A stretch of DNA of 64,000 nt from Lapidilactobacillus achengensis (lineage in GTDB: Bacteria; Bacillota; Bacilli; Lactobacillales; Lactobacillaceae). This document shows positions 18,560-27,296 of this stretch, one piece after another. The position numbers and the translations under genes were made by a program. The DNA lies in assembly GCF_003946655.1 (NCBI RefSeq), contig NZ_RHOV01000007.1, positions 52,795 through 116,794 on the forward strand. The letters are read 5' to 3'. The notes under the pieces were generated by a model. The model saw nothing but the letters and a program-made list of their open reading frames with translations. It was not told where the DNA came from and did not search any database. The number at the start of each line of letters is the position of its first letter. Positions within the stretch are counted from its first letter, which is position 1.

Positions 18560-18865
18560 ATGGCATTCGAATTTGAACCTGGTCGTTTCTACCAAGTGGA
18601 TCAGCAGGGCCATTTACTGGCAGAAGTGACTTATCAACCTATTAAGGATGGCGCAGTCTATGCGCTAGATCACACCTTTGTCGACCCTTCACTGCGGGGA
18701 CAGGGTGTGGCCCACCAATTAGTCGCGGCGGTGGTCGAGCTGGCGCGCCGTGAGGGCAAGCAGATTTTACCGCTTTGTCCTTATGCGAAGAAAGAATTTG
18801 ATCGGCTGGCTGAATACGCCGATGTTTACTATAAAAATCCTGAAGGAGCACAATACGAACAATGA
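18560..18865 (+). CDS. YidJ/YjdJ-like GNAT N-acetyltransferase
   Basis: Small GNAT-fold protein (101 residues). The acetyl-CoA-binding signature is SLRGQGVAHQLVAAVVELAR, followed by LPLCPYAKKEFDR and the C-terminal PEYADVYY-like strand seen in the Gcn5-related YjdJ group. The true start is ATG at 18560 with AAAGGAGGAATTTC; an in-frame GTG/ATG at 18530 lies in the A4 repeat and includes the ribosome binding site. Its stop overlaps the rpiA start (ATGA), so the two are translationally coupled. The acceptor is unknown. Confidence 0.85.
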   Translation: MAFEFEPGRFYQVDQQGHLLAEVTYQPIKDGAVYALDHTFVDPSLRGQGVAHQLVAAVVELARREGKQILPLCPYAKKEFDRLAEYADVYYKNPEGAQYEQ

Positions 18866-19548
18866 ACGCAGATCAAATGAAGCAAATCGCCGCTGAGAAA
18901 GCCGCAACTTATGTTGAAGATGGCATGATGTTAGGTTTAGGCACGGGCTCAACTGTTTTTTATTTGGTGGAGGCAGTCGCACGCCGGGTCCAAGCGGAAG
19001 GCTTGCAGCTAACCGCCGTGGCCACCTCATCGCGCACGGCCAAGCAAGCCAGCGAATTGGGCATCAAAATGATCGACCTGAATGACGCGCCGACCTTGGA
19101 TCTGACCATTGATGGCGCCGATGAAATCAGCGCCGATTTCCAAGGAATCAAAGGTGGCGGTGGCGCGCTGCTTTTGGAGAAGATCGTGGCCTTGAATTCT
19201 CGCCGCAACCTCTGGATCGTCGACGAAAGCAAAATCGTGCCCCAACTAGGCGCCTTCCCGCTACCAATCGAAGTGATTCCCTTCGGTTTAGCTAAGCTGA
19301 CACAACGTTTAGAGGCTGAGGATCTGCACCCCGTACTACGCCGCCAAGCAAACGGCGAACTCTTCTTGACCCACAACAAGAACTACATTCTCGATCTGCA
19401 CATCGGCAATATTCCCCACCCCCACGTGCTGGGCGAATGGCTGGATCACCAAACCGGCGTGGTGGAACACGGCCTCTTCTTGGACGTCGCCAAAACCGTC
19501 GTCGTTGGTCATCCCGCTGGCCCCGAAGTCTTACAAGCACCACGCTAA
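18862..19548 (+). CDS. rpiA: ribose-5-phosphate isomerase A
   Basis: Interconverts ribose-5-phosphate and ribulose-5-phosphate in the pentose phosphate pathway. Motifs: GLGTGSTVFYLVEA (phosphate loop), TSSRTAKQASELGI, LTIDGADEIS with the catalytic Asp/Glu, and GGGGALLLEKIVA with the catalytic Lys/Glu; the C-terminus is VVVGHPAGPEVL. Length (228) is normal. Overlaps the GNAT gene by 4 nt and has its own terminator. Confidence 0.96.
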   Translation: MNADQMKQIAAEKAATYVEDGMMLGLGTGSTVFYLVEAVARRVQAEGLQLTAVATSSRTAKQASELGIKMIDLNDAPTLDLTIDGADEISADFQGIKGGGGALLLEKIVALNSRRNLWIVDESKIVPQLGAFPLPIEVIPFGLAKLTQRLEAEDLHPVLRRQANGELFLTHNKNYILDLHIGNIPHPHVLGEWLDHQTGVVEHGLFLDVAKTVVVGHPAGPEVLQAPR

Positions 19549-19560
19549 TTCGATTCTCAA

Positions 19561-19588
19561 AACACATCGCCAGCGCGATGTGTTTTTT
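19561..19588 (+). terminator. rpiA terminator
   Basis: AACACATCG pairs with CGATGTGTT around CCAGCG and is followed by seven T. Confidence 0.9.
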
Positions 19589-19605
19589 TAGTTGAAAAAG
19601 ACCTT

Positions 19606-19642
19606 GCAGCCGATTCAATAACAATCAGTTGCAAGGCCTTTT
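19606..19642. terminator. second hairpin between rpiA and the integrase gene
   Basis: AGACCTTGCA and TGCAAGGCCT pair, with an inner CGATT/AATC helix and a TTTT end. It may insulate the integrase from rpiA transcription. Confidence 0.5.
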
Positions 19643-19701
19643 AGAAGTAATCTGCAATCGGCCGGTCAAGTTACTGATCCAGCTGCCAAAACCATCCAAC
19701 C

Positions 19702-19726
19702 CTTCATCAGCCTAGGTCGTTAGCTA
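19702..19726 (+). repeat. left 25-bp inverted recombination-site candidate
   Basis: CTTCATCAGC, C, TA, G, then GTCGTTAGCTA. The inverted partner lies at 20690-20714 and matches at 23 of 25 positions. The first 15 bases resemble the hsdS codons for the conserved LHQRK segment. Confidence 0.75.
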
Positions 19727-19748
19727 ACAATCTAAGGAGGATTCACCT

Positions 19749-20681
19749 GTGACAATGGAAAATGATCAGAATGAATTATTTTATCTTTACTATAAACGTT
19801 GGATCACGGTCTATAAGGAAGGTGCCATTCGCTCAATCACCATGGCGAAATATTTAATGACTTACAAGTGGCTGGTCAAGTTAATTCCGAACTTGAAGAT
19901 GTGCGAGTTAACGCGCATCGCTTATCAGCAAATGTTGAACGATTATGCCCAGGAACATGAGCGGCAAACCACGATGGACTTCCATCATCAAATTAAGGGC
20001 GCCATCTTAGATGCGGTGGATGAAGGTCTCATCGATCGGGATCCAACGCGCAAGGCGATAATTAAGGGGAAAACCCCACGCGAAAAGAAGCCTAAATATT
20101 TAAACCAGTTTGAATTGCAAACAATGCTAAGTACTTTACACCTGACAGCCGAGGTCAATTGGGATTGGTTCATCCTCCTGGTCGCCAAAACTGGGATGCG
20201 TTTCTCGGAGGCACTGGCCTTGACCCCTAAAGACTTTGACTTTGCCCACCAAATGTTGACAATCAATAAAACTTGGAATTACAAAGGCGGCGGTGGTTTT
20301 TTACCGACGAAAAATCAATCATCCGTTCGTAAAATCCAAATCGATTGGCAAACCGTGATCCAATTTTCAGAGTTGATCAAAGGTCTTCCTGAGGAACAAC
20401 CCATTTTCTTGACCGGTTCAGGCAAAATATACAATTCAACGGTAAATGATATTTTAAAACGTGCTTGCGAGCGCGCTCAAGTGCCGGTTATTTCAATTCA
20501 CGGCCTCCGTCACACCCACGCTTCGCTTTTACTATTTGCCGGCGTTTCAACCGCCAGTGTCGCGCGACGACTGGGCCACGCCAGTATGACAACAACTCAG
20601 AAAACATATCTGCACATTATTCAAGAATTGGAAAATCAAGACGTTGACCTCGTTATGCGTTCCCTTTCAGGTTTGAGCTAA
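19749..20681 (+). CDS. tyrosine recombinase (phage-type integrase) next to hsdS cassette
   Basis: Site-specific recombinase of 310 residues. The N-terminal SAM-like core-binding domain covers about 1-110. The catalytic domain shows R in KTGMRFSEALAL, HxxR in HGLRHTHASLL, the second His in RRLGHASMTTT and the nucleophile Tyr in QKTYLHI. The GTG start at 19749 has AGGAGG 8 nt upstream. The gene is flanked by 25-bp inverted sites, the right one inside the start-less hsdS cassette, and its 3' end overlaps that cassette. It is most simply a shufflase of the S subunit genes; a remnant integrative element is the alternative. Confidence 0.88.
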   Translation: MTMENDQNELFYLYYKRWITVYKEGAIRSITMAKYLMTYKWLVKLIPNLKMCELTRIAYQQMLNDYAQEHERQTTMDFHHQIKGAILDAVDEGLIDRDPTRKAIIKGKTPREKKPKYLNQFELQTMLSTLHLTAEVNWDWFILLVAKTGMRFSEALALTPKDFDFAHQMLTINKTWNYKGGGGFLPTKNQSSVRKIQIDWQTVIQFSELIKGLPEEQPIFLTGSGKIYNSTVNDILKRACERAQVPVISIHGLRHTHASLLLFAGVSTASVARRLGHASMTTTQKTYLHIIQELENQDVDLVMRSLSGLS

Positions 20682-21224
20682 ATAAAGTCTAGCTAACGAC
20701 TTACGCTGATGAAGAGCGATAGTATCGTCGAGCCCCTTAAAGAATAATCCTATTTTAGTTTGTTCTATTTCACTAGGAACATAAACCTTTTGATCTTCGA
20801 GATCCGATTTACTTAGATTACCAATTGCCCCATTCCCACCAGAAACAAAAATGTTTATAAATTTACTATACCAGGAAGAACTCATAATAGCATTTACAAA
20901 TTCCGGTTTTTCAGCCCTTGCGACAAGCATAAATCCACCATGAACAGTATCATTTTCAATCCCTTCAATCAAAGCATGCTTACCAACTAAACGGCTAGAT
21001 CCATTTGCAGAAGTGATAAGAATATCCCCATTTTTCACGTTGTCAATTTTAACTACCTCTTTATTTACAAAGACATCGTCCGATTTAATTAAAAAAGTAT
21101 CTTCTGCAATATTGGAAGAACGAAGAACCCTAACACCATATTTTTGGACATCGGATGGCTTATATGTTAAGCCTCGTCTTACTTCAGCTAAATTTAAGAA
21201 CTTACGCTCTTCCCAAGCGTCAGT
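20667..21224 (-). pseudogene. hsdS': silent hsdS cassette (one target-recognition domain, no start codon)
   Basis: An open frame without a start begins TDAWEERKFLNLAEVRRGLT immediately after the hsdM stop. It continues through one target-recognition domain (RRGLTYKPSDVQKYGVRVLR) to the central repeat (TKIGLFFKGLDDTIALHQRK). It then switches to an unrelated tail, SLARLYLAQT, which is read from the recombination site and the integrase end. A TGA closes the frame upstream and no ATG, GTG or TTG sits at the 5' end. A GTG at 21038 is internal. It therefore looks like stored specificity, not an expressed gene. Confidence 0.8.
20690..20714 (-). repeat. right 25-bp inverted recombination-site candidate inside hsdS cassette
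   Basis: On the minus strand: CTTCATCAGC, G, TA, A, then GTCGTTAGCTA. It matches the left site at 23 of 25 bases. CATCAGCGTAAG encodes HQRK of the S-subunit central repeat, and the cassette diverges from hsdS right after it. Confidence 0.78.
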
Positions 21225-21225
21225 G

Positions 21226-22860
21226 CTACTCTTTCGGTTTCACCTGCTCACCGAGGGTCGTTTCAACCCCTAAAATCTTCAATTGTTCGGCGATTTTGGC
21301 TTCCAAATCGGCAATTTCTTGCTTATCTTGAGCCAACATCCGGTTAACTTCATTTAAGTCGATCGGTTCCTCCTCTTCGAAGGTGTCCACGTAGCGAGGA
21401 ATATTCAGATTGTATTCATTTTCCCGAATTTCTTCAATGGACGCCAGATGGGCATATTTGGCCACATCTTTTCGCTCGTGGTAAGCGTGAATGATTTTCT
21501 CAATATTCGCGTCGGTCAAATGGTTCTGATTCTTGCCCTTTTCAAACTCCTTCGAGGCATCAATGAAGAGAATATCCTTGGTTGTCCGCTTCTTCTTAAA
21601 CACAATGATTGTTGTCGGAATGGTCACGCCGTAGAACAGGTTTGCGGGGAGCCCAATTACGGCATAGATTCGATTACCCGTTTGGTGCTCAATCAAGTTC
21701 TTTCTAATTGTACCTTCAGCCGCACCACGAAAAAGAACGCCGTGTGGTAGAACAATTGCCATCGTGCCGTTCTCATTCAAATGATAAAGACTGTGGAGCA
21801 CAAAGGCATAATCCGCCTTCGTCTTCGGTGCCAATTTGCCATAATCCTTAAAGCGAGGGTCTTTCAGTTTGGATTCGCTATTATCCCAGTGTGCTGAGTA
21901 AGGTGGGTTAGCAACAACAGCGTTGAAGTTACGCGGATGGTCCACACCTTTCGCGTCAAGTCCATCAGGCCAGTCGCTTTCCAACGTGTCGGCATTAGAC
22001 AAGGTCATGTTATTAAAGGAAACCCCATGCATCATCAGATTCATCCGTGCCAAGTTATAAGTCGTTGTATTCTTCTCTTGACCGTAGAACTTAATGGCGC
22101 CGGCTTTATCACCACCGGGGACCTCACCTTGGACTGTCAATAATAACGAGCCAGAACCACAGGTAGGGTCATAAACAGAGAATGTTTGATCTGACGGCTG
22201 TAAATTCTCAGTGACAATCTTCGCTAAAATTTTGGAAACTTCATGCGGTGTGTAGAACTCGCCACCTTTTTTTCCGGCGGAGGCCGCAAACTGTCCAATC
22301 AGGTATTCGTAGATCGAACCGAGAATATCTTCTCCATCCTGCCCAACAAACTCGATTGTATCGACCAGCTTTACGATTCGGTTTAAAGACTTGGCCCGTT
22401 CATTGGTCGAGGACCCCAACCGGGAATCCCCCAGATTAACATCATTGAAGACGCCGCGGAAATCTTGAACAGCATTTGCATTGAGTTCCGCGTTCTCATT
22501 GAAATTATTGAAAATCGTTTGGTAGTCGCTAGGGATAACCTGGCTATTGTCAATCTTGTACACTAGAGATGCCCACGTGTCATCCGGCGCAATCGCATAA
22601 CCCAAGCTAGAAGAAATGTCTTTCAAATAGTCTTTCAATTCTGCATTATTGGCTTCTTCCAAATAAGCTTCATTAACCGATTGACCCTCAGCCAGATCGA
22701 GTACATGGTTGTTGATCAAGTACTGCTCTTGGTGTTCTGATAAATAACGATAAAACATAAAAGCCAAAATGTAGTTCTTATACTCAGAAGCGTCCATATT
22801 GCCGCGGAGTTCATTGGCCATGGCCCAAAGTTTCGAAGTGATTGATTGTAAATCGTTCAT
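21226..22860 (-). CDS. hsdM: type I restriction-modification DNA methyltransferase subunit
   Basis: Adenine-N6 methyltransferase subunit of 544 residues. It has the HsdM N-terminal helical domain (NDLQSITSKLWAMANELRGN), the SAM loop (VYDPTCGSGSLLLTV), the catalytic NPPY (AVVANPPYSAHWD) and the GGEFYTPHEVSKIL motif. The start at 22860 follows AGGAG; a nearer ATG at 22866 is too close to it. It lies 15 nt downstream of hsdS, and its stop is immediately followed by the start-less hsdS cassette. It should form M2S complexes with HsdS. Confidence 0.96.
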   Translation of the reverse strand: MNDLQSITSKLWAMANELRGNMDASEYKNYILAFMFYRYLSEHQEQYLINNHVLDLAEGQSVNEAYLEEANNAELKDYLKDISSSLGYAIAPDDTWASLVYKIDNSQVIPSDYQTIFNNFNENAELNANAVQDFRGVFNDVNLGDSRLGSSTNERAKSLNRIVKLVDTIEFVGQDGEDILGSIYEYLIGQFAASAGKKGGEFYTPHEVSKILAKIVTENLQPSDQTFSVYDPTCGSGSLLLTVQGEVPGGDKAGAIKFYGQEKNTTTYNLARMNLMMHGVSFNNMTLSNADTLESDWPDGLDAKGVDHPRNFNAVVANPPYSAHWDNSESKLKDPRFKDYGKLAPKTKADYAFVLHSLYHLNENGTMAIVLPHGVLFRGAAEGTIRKNLIEHQTGNRIYAVIGLPANLFYGVTIPTTIIVFKKKRTTKDILFIDASKEFEKGKNQNHLTDANIEKIIHAYHERKDVAKYAHLASIEEIRENEYNLNIPRYVDTFEEEEPIDLNEVNRMLAQDKQEIADLEAKIAEQLKILGVETTLGEQVKPKE

Positions 22861-22875
22861 TGTCATTCTCCTTTT

Positions 22876-24051
22876 TTAAACAAACATTTGTTGCAGCAAC
22901 GCTTTCTTCTGTAATTGCAAATGATCCAGCTCACGCTGATGAAGGGTAATAGTGTCGTCGAGTTGTTTGAAGAAAGAACCGATTTTTTGTTGTTCTTCAT
23001 AGCTTGGTGTTGCAATCTGAAATTTTTCAAAAGTGGTTTTATTGATAATTGCCGTTGCAGTTTGACCAGCCACTGATGCAAAACGAGCTGTGTCTTTTAT
23101 CATTGCCGATAAAATAAAATAAGAATCATTTTTTTCTGGAACGATTGCATTAATTTGCTGATTAAAAGCTACAGGAACAGCGTTGATTGTGTTCTTCCCA
23201 ATTGACGCAATACTAGTAATCAAAACAGAATTTTCAGGTATCTTACGAGCCTTAGACCAACCTTGCTCACTTAAATGCCTGTCTGAATCCGACATAATTA
23301 ATTTATCAATATCTGTTGGTGTAATCCAAATATGCCCCTGTTTATTATCCGTCCAATTATCTAAATCAGATGTTTTTGGTGTGTTGCCTGTATAAATTTT
23401 TCCTAATTCCCCTAACTTACGCTGTTCCCAAGCGTCAGTAAATTCAGGAAAACGAATCTCAGGATATTTCTCCCCATTTTTGGGAAACATTTTCTGAAGT
23501 AACCCATTTTTCAGTTTTTTCAGGTCAGAAAGCTTACGCTGATGAAGGGTGATGAGATGGTCGAGATTATCGAAAAACTTACCAATTTGAATTTGTTCAG
23601 GTAATGTCGGAACTTTAAAATCAATCTTCATCATGACATCGGCATTTAATTTAGCACGTCCGCCGCCAACTAAATAGGGTTCTATGTTGGTATGTTTCAA
23701 AGCGTTCATCAAAAATTTGTTGTCCGCTGTTTCTTCTTTAGCTTGAAGAACGTGGGCATGATTGTTGACCCAAACCTTACCATCAACATATTGAACAGGG
23801 TAGTTTTGCAAATCATTCGCACCGTCTTCTGCAACCAAAATAAATTCACCATCATGAGTAAAACCTTCAACATGATCCTGAATACCATTTGCACCGTAAT
23901 AAGGTGTTCCCCCAGCTACACGTTCGGATGCTGTAATTGGAACTCGATGATTATCATAGCGGTCTGCTAGTTCTGAAACCTTACGCTGTTCCCAAGCATC
24001 AGTGAACCCGGGAAAGCGTAGCTGTGGAACATTTTTCTTTTTCTCGTTCAT
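22876..24051 (-). CDS. hsdS: type I restriction-modification specificity subunit
   Basis: DNA-recognition subunit, 391 residues. Two target-recognition domains each begin with RFP(G/E)FTDAWEQRK (residues about 12 and 203) and each ends with a conserved helix (IGKFFDNLDHLITLHQRKL and IGSFFKQLDDTITLHQREL). The two TRD sequences differ, so the target should be bipartite. The repeats at DNA level (CTTACGCTGTTCCCAAGC near 23415 and 23979; CTTACGCTGATGAAG near 23533) are also found in the silent cassette, all in the same orientation. The order hsdR-hsdS-hsdM is less common than R-M-S. Confidence 0.95.
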   Translation of the reverse strand: MNEKKKNVPQLRFPGFTDAWEQRKVSELADRYDNHRVPITASERVAGGTPYYGANGIQDHVEGFTHDGEFILVAEDGANDLQNYPVQYVDGKVWVNNHAHVLQAKEETADNKFLMNALKHTNIEPYLVGGGRAKLNADVMMKIDFKVPTLPEQIQIGKFFDNLDHLITLHQRKLSDLKKLKNGLLQKMFPKNGEKYPEIRFPEFTDAWEQRKLGELGKIYTGNTPKTSDLDNWTDNKQGHIWITPTDIDKLIMSDSDRHLSEQGWSKARKIPENSVLITSIASIGKNTINAVPVAFNQQINAIVPEKNDSYFILSAMIKDTARFASVAGQTATAIINKTTFEKFQIATPSYEEQQKIGSFFKQLDDTITLHQRELDHLQLQKKALLQQMFV

Positions 24052-24080
24052 TTTTGTGCTCCTTCCAGAAGTGACCTTAA

Positions 24081-27000
24081 TTATTGTTCCAACAGTTCAT
24101 CAGCCAAAGCATAGATAGCTTCGCGTAACTTGTTCCGATATTTGATTTTCGATAATTTTTGCACGGCTGGATCGTGGGCCAACGTGCGATATTGTTGGGA
24201 CGCTTGCGAAATGATGGTGGTGATTTGGCCGGTATCATCTAGGTCCTGGGTCTGCCAATGATGACGGCTAAATAATTCGCGCATTCCCTGCCCAGAAATA
24301 ATATCAGTAATGCCCCATTTGACCCGGAAATCAAGTAAGGTCCGTTCCAAAACTAACGTATTGGCTTCTTGAATAATCACTTCGCTATCCTTCAATTTAG
24401 CCGGATACTTAAAGTGCGCGCCAGCGGGTGGATAATGGCCATTGATAATTGCAACCGCGGCATTAATAATGCGCGCCGCGTTGATTCGATCAGCCAAGCC
24501 ATTAGCAAATTGGGTAATTTTAGCTTGTGTTTCTTTGGCCTCTTCAGTCTTACCTTCATGAACTTGATTCAATAATTGTTCAACCAGTTCAGTCAAATAA
24601 TCGTAATCAACCTTAACGTCTTTAATGTGCGTCATTTGTAAGTCAATCTGTTGGATCGAAACCTTCTGCTTCTTCGCAAGATGTGTCTTCAATTCATTGG
24701 CAAGGACGGTGGTCAAGCTAACTTCTTGCTCGGGCGTCATCCCTAACCCTTCATAAATTGCTGTGGGATTACTGTAATCAAAGCCATCATCATTATCAGG
24801 ATTTTCGTCTGGATTGTATTGCTTTAGCTGGGACATCCCCTGATTATAATCCCGCAGCAAATCAAACATGTAATCCTTCTGCTTTTCTGAAGGTGGTAAC
24901 TGAGTGAAATCACGGGTCAAATCAGCCAATTTTTTAACCGTTTGTTTGACTTTAGCAAAGACATCAGGGAAATCAGGTGCGGTTACCCCGTCATCAATGT
25001 TCTGCTTACGTCGGTCTTCATCGGAAAGACTAGCCGAGTTCTTATTGGCATAAATAGCCAGCGCTTGGTTCATCAGCTTTTCGTTCTGGGCTGGCCAACG
25101 ATAATTGACCACTCGCCCCCACGGCTTCTTTTCTAGATCCGCGATTCGGTTGGTCCGTGAATATGCCTGAATCAAGGCGGCCCCTTTCAAAGTCCGATCG
25201 ACGTAAAGGGTATTCAGCTCAGGCGCGTCAAAGCCCGTCAACAATTGATCGACCACAATGACCAAATCTAGATATTGACCGTCGCTAGCTGAACGATTTA
25301 AGCGTGAAGTAACATCTTGAGTATAGCCAGAAACATCATTCATTTCGAAACTAGTCCCGAACTCATGATTATACGCCTTGATCGCATCGAACAAACCACG
25401 ATTGGTGGCCAACATGCTGTCATTATTGGAGGAATTCTGGCTGAAGGTCACAGCAACTTTCAGAACACGTTCTCCTTTAGCGGCGTTTAACTGATTGACC
25501 CGTTGAAATTCCTTGAAATACATCATCGCCATTGGTGTACTGGCCTTGCCACCACCTACATGAGTGGTCAGCAACGCATTGTAGCGGCCTTCGCTGGAAC
25601 GGTTCCACCAGTTCCGATAGATATCACGGACAACTTCCTGCACATGCTCGAGGTTCTCATCATAGAAACTTGGCTCGACAGCATCGTCCATGTCATCTTG
25701 GGTCAGATTGGCGATTTTATCTTGAATCGCCGCTTCTGTCCAGTCTGGATGTTGCTCATGATAAAAGGTGGGTAAATATTTCGCCTTCATCTTCTCTTCA
25801 TTGATGGTGGTTTCGAAATCGACCTTGAAACCCAATACGTTATGGTCGGCGATTGCTTGACGAATCGTGTAGGCATGCAGTAATGGTCCAAAGATATCTT
25901 CCGTCCGCAAGCCAGTCGTTGTTTCATCAAACATCGGTGTGCCGGTATACCCCACCCAAGCTGCATGATGGAAAGCCGACTGGATCCGCTTGAACGAGTC
26001 GCCACCAGTAGATCGATGGGCCTCATCGACAATAAAAACAATATGTTTATTCGGCGATTTAAAGGATTTTCGTTTAACCAGCGTATCTAATTTTTGCACC
26101 GAAGTGACGATAATATTATTATCTTTCGAGCGTAATTTACGGCTTAAATCTGTGGTGTTATCGGTGCTTTGAACACTACCAACGGCATCAGCACTGGCAT
26201 CAGGATCATAAGCCTGATAATTCTCGTTGGTCTGTTTGGTCAGTGCGATTCGATCCACCACGAAGACAACTTTATCAATATTGGGCATGCGACTGGCCAG
26301 CCAGGCGGTTTTGAAACTGGTGATTGTCTTACCGGAACCAGTTGTGTGCCAGATATAGCCAATTCTATTGACGCCCATATCGAAATCAGCGTGTTTCAGA
26401 CCTTCGATTACTTTTTGAGTGGCATAAACTTGGTACGGTCGCATGACTTTTAGCATTTGCTTGTTCTTCGTACCATCAAGGATCATATAGTTGGTCGCCA
26501 TTTGGTGCGCCATCGGGATCGATAACATTGAATCCGCGAATTCCCGCCAACCCCGCACAATTCCACTGTCATCATCCTTGGAATTAGCCGCGGAATTACG
26601 TTGCCAATTAAAGGCGAAATCTTTATTGAATTTGTCCGCTGTGGTATTCGCCATATACTTAACATTATTTGGAGTAATCGCCACCAAAATCTGCAAGGTG
26701 GAGAAAATATCATGATACTGATTCTCATCAGCATATTGCTGCATCTGATTCAGAGCCTCGTTGACATCATGAGTGTCACGTTTCTCTTCAATTTGAATGA
26801 TCGGTAGCCCATTGATCAATAAGGTTGTATCAAAGCGACGGTCTTGTTTGCCACTAATCACAGCGGGACGTTCAATCTGGTTGACCACCTGATAAATTGT
26901 ATCTCCAGCCCCAATCTGTTTCTGGTCGAAAACGGTCAAGAAAACGTGCCGGCCATCATCGAGGTCGATTTCAATCTGGGAAACGCCGTTGAGGCCGTAC

Positions 27001-27296
27001 AAGAACTGCCCCGCCTCATAGGGGGTTCGTAATCCTGAAATGATCTTCTTGACCTGATCAAACTCAACCACACTGAGAGGGTGCTCTAAAGTGTTCCGGT
27101 TATGCTGTTCCAAAATTAGTTTAAAGTTAGCCCAAAGCTGGATAGTACTTTTGATTTCCGGTTCATACTGCCATAATTTCGTTTTAACGATATAGCTCCC
27201 TGAGAAATCATCAATTTGCGGCTTCACAGCAGATCCTGTAATCGTGCCACTAGTCAAATATTGAATCAGTTCATTTTCAAACTTGATTTCATTCAT
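24081..27296 (-). CDS. hsdR: type I restriction-modification endonuclease/translocase subunit
   Basis: DNA translocase and nuclease of 1071 residues. The N-terminal nuclease has the PD-(D/E)xK core as DTTLLINGLPIIQIEEKRD. The helicase core contains Walker A (IWHTTGSGKTITSFKTA), DEAH box (VFIVDEAHRSTGGD), YTGTP and a late motif QAYSRTNR. The C-terminal helical region would contact HsdM. Full length suggests an active enzyme. The gene overlaps the preceding half-size S gene by 8 nt and is 29 nt upstream of hsdS. Confidence 0.96.
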   Translation of the reverse strand: MNEIKFENELIQYLTSGTITGSAVKPQIDDFSGSYIVKTKLWQYEPEIKSTIQLWANFKLILEQHNRNTLEHPLSVVEFDQVKKIISGLRTPYEAGQFLYGLNGVSQIEIDLDDGRHVFLTVFDQKQIGAGDTIYQVVNQIERPAVISGKQDRRFDTTLLINGLPIIQIEEKRDTHDVNEALNQMQQYADENQYHDIFSTLQILVAITPNNVKYMANTTADKFNKDFAFNWQRNSAANSKDDDSGIVRGWREFADSMLSIPMAHQMATNYMILDGTKNKQMLKVMRPYQVYATQKVIEGLKHADFDMGVNRIGYIWHTTGSGKTITSFKTAWLASRMPNIDKVVFVVDRIALTKQTNENYQAYDPDASADAVGSVQSTDNTTDLSRKLRSKDNNIIVTSVQKLDTLVKRKSFKSPNKHIVFIVDEAHRSTGGDSFKRIQSAFHHAAWVGYTGTPMFDETTTGLRTEDIFGPLLHAYTIRQAIADHNVLGFKVDFETTINEEKMKAKYLPTFYHEQHPDWTEAAIQDKIANLTQDDMDDAVEPSFYDENLEHVQEVVRDIYRNWWNRSSEGRYNALLTTHVGGGKASTPMAMMYFKEFQRVNQLNAAKGERVLKVAVTFSQNSSNNDSMLATNRGLFDAIKAYNHEFGTSFEMNDVSGYTQDVTSRLNRSASDGQYLDLVIVVDQLLTGFDAPELNTLYVDRTLKGAALIQAYSRTNRIADLEKKPWGRVVNYRWPAQNEKLMNQALAIYANKNSASLSDEDRRKQNIDDGVTAPDFPDVFAKVKQTVKKLADLTRDFTQLPPSEKQKDYMFDLLRDYNQGMSQLKQYNPDENPDNDDGFDYSNPTAIYEGLGMTPEQEVSLTTVLANELKTHLAKKQKVSIQQIDLQMTHIKDVKVDYDYLTELVEQLLNQVHEGKTEEAKETQAKITQFANGLADRINAARIINAAVAIINGHYPPAGAHFKYPAKLKDSEVIIQEANTLVLERTLLDFRVKWGITDIISGQGMRELFSRHHWQTQDLDDTGQITTIISQASQQYRTLAHDPAVQKLSKIKYRNKLREAIYALADELLEQ

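Noticed and set aside
20667..24051. Simple invertible hsdS pair
   Set aside because: The active and silent S sequences face the same way, so a direct inversion between them cannot occur in the present arrangement. Only the recombinase segment has inverted sites.
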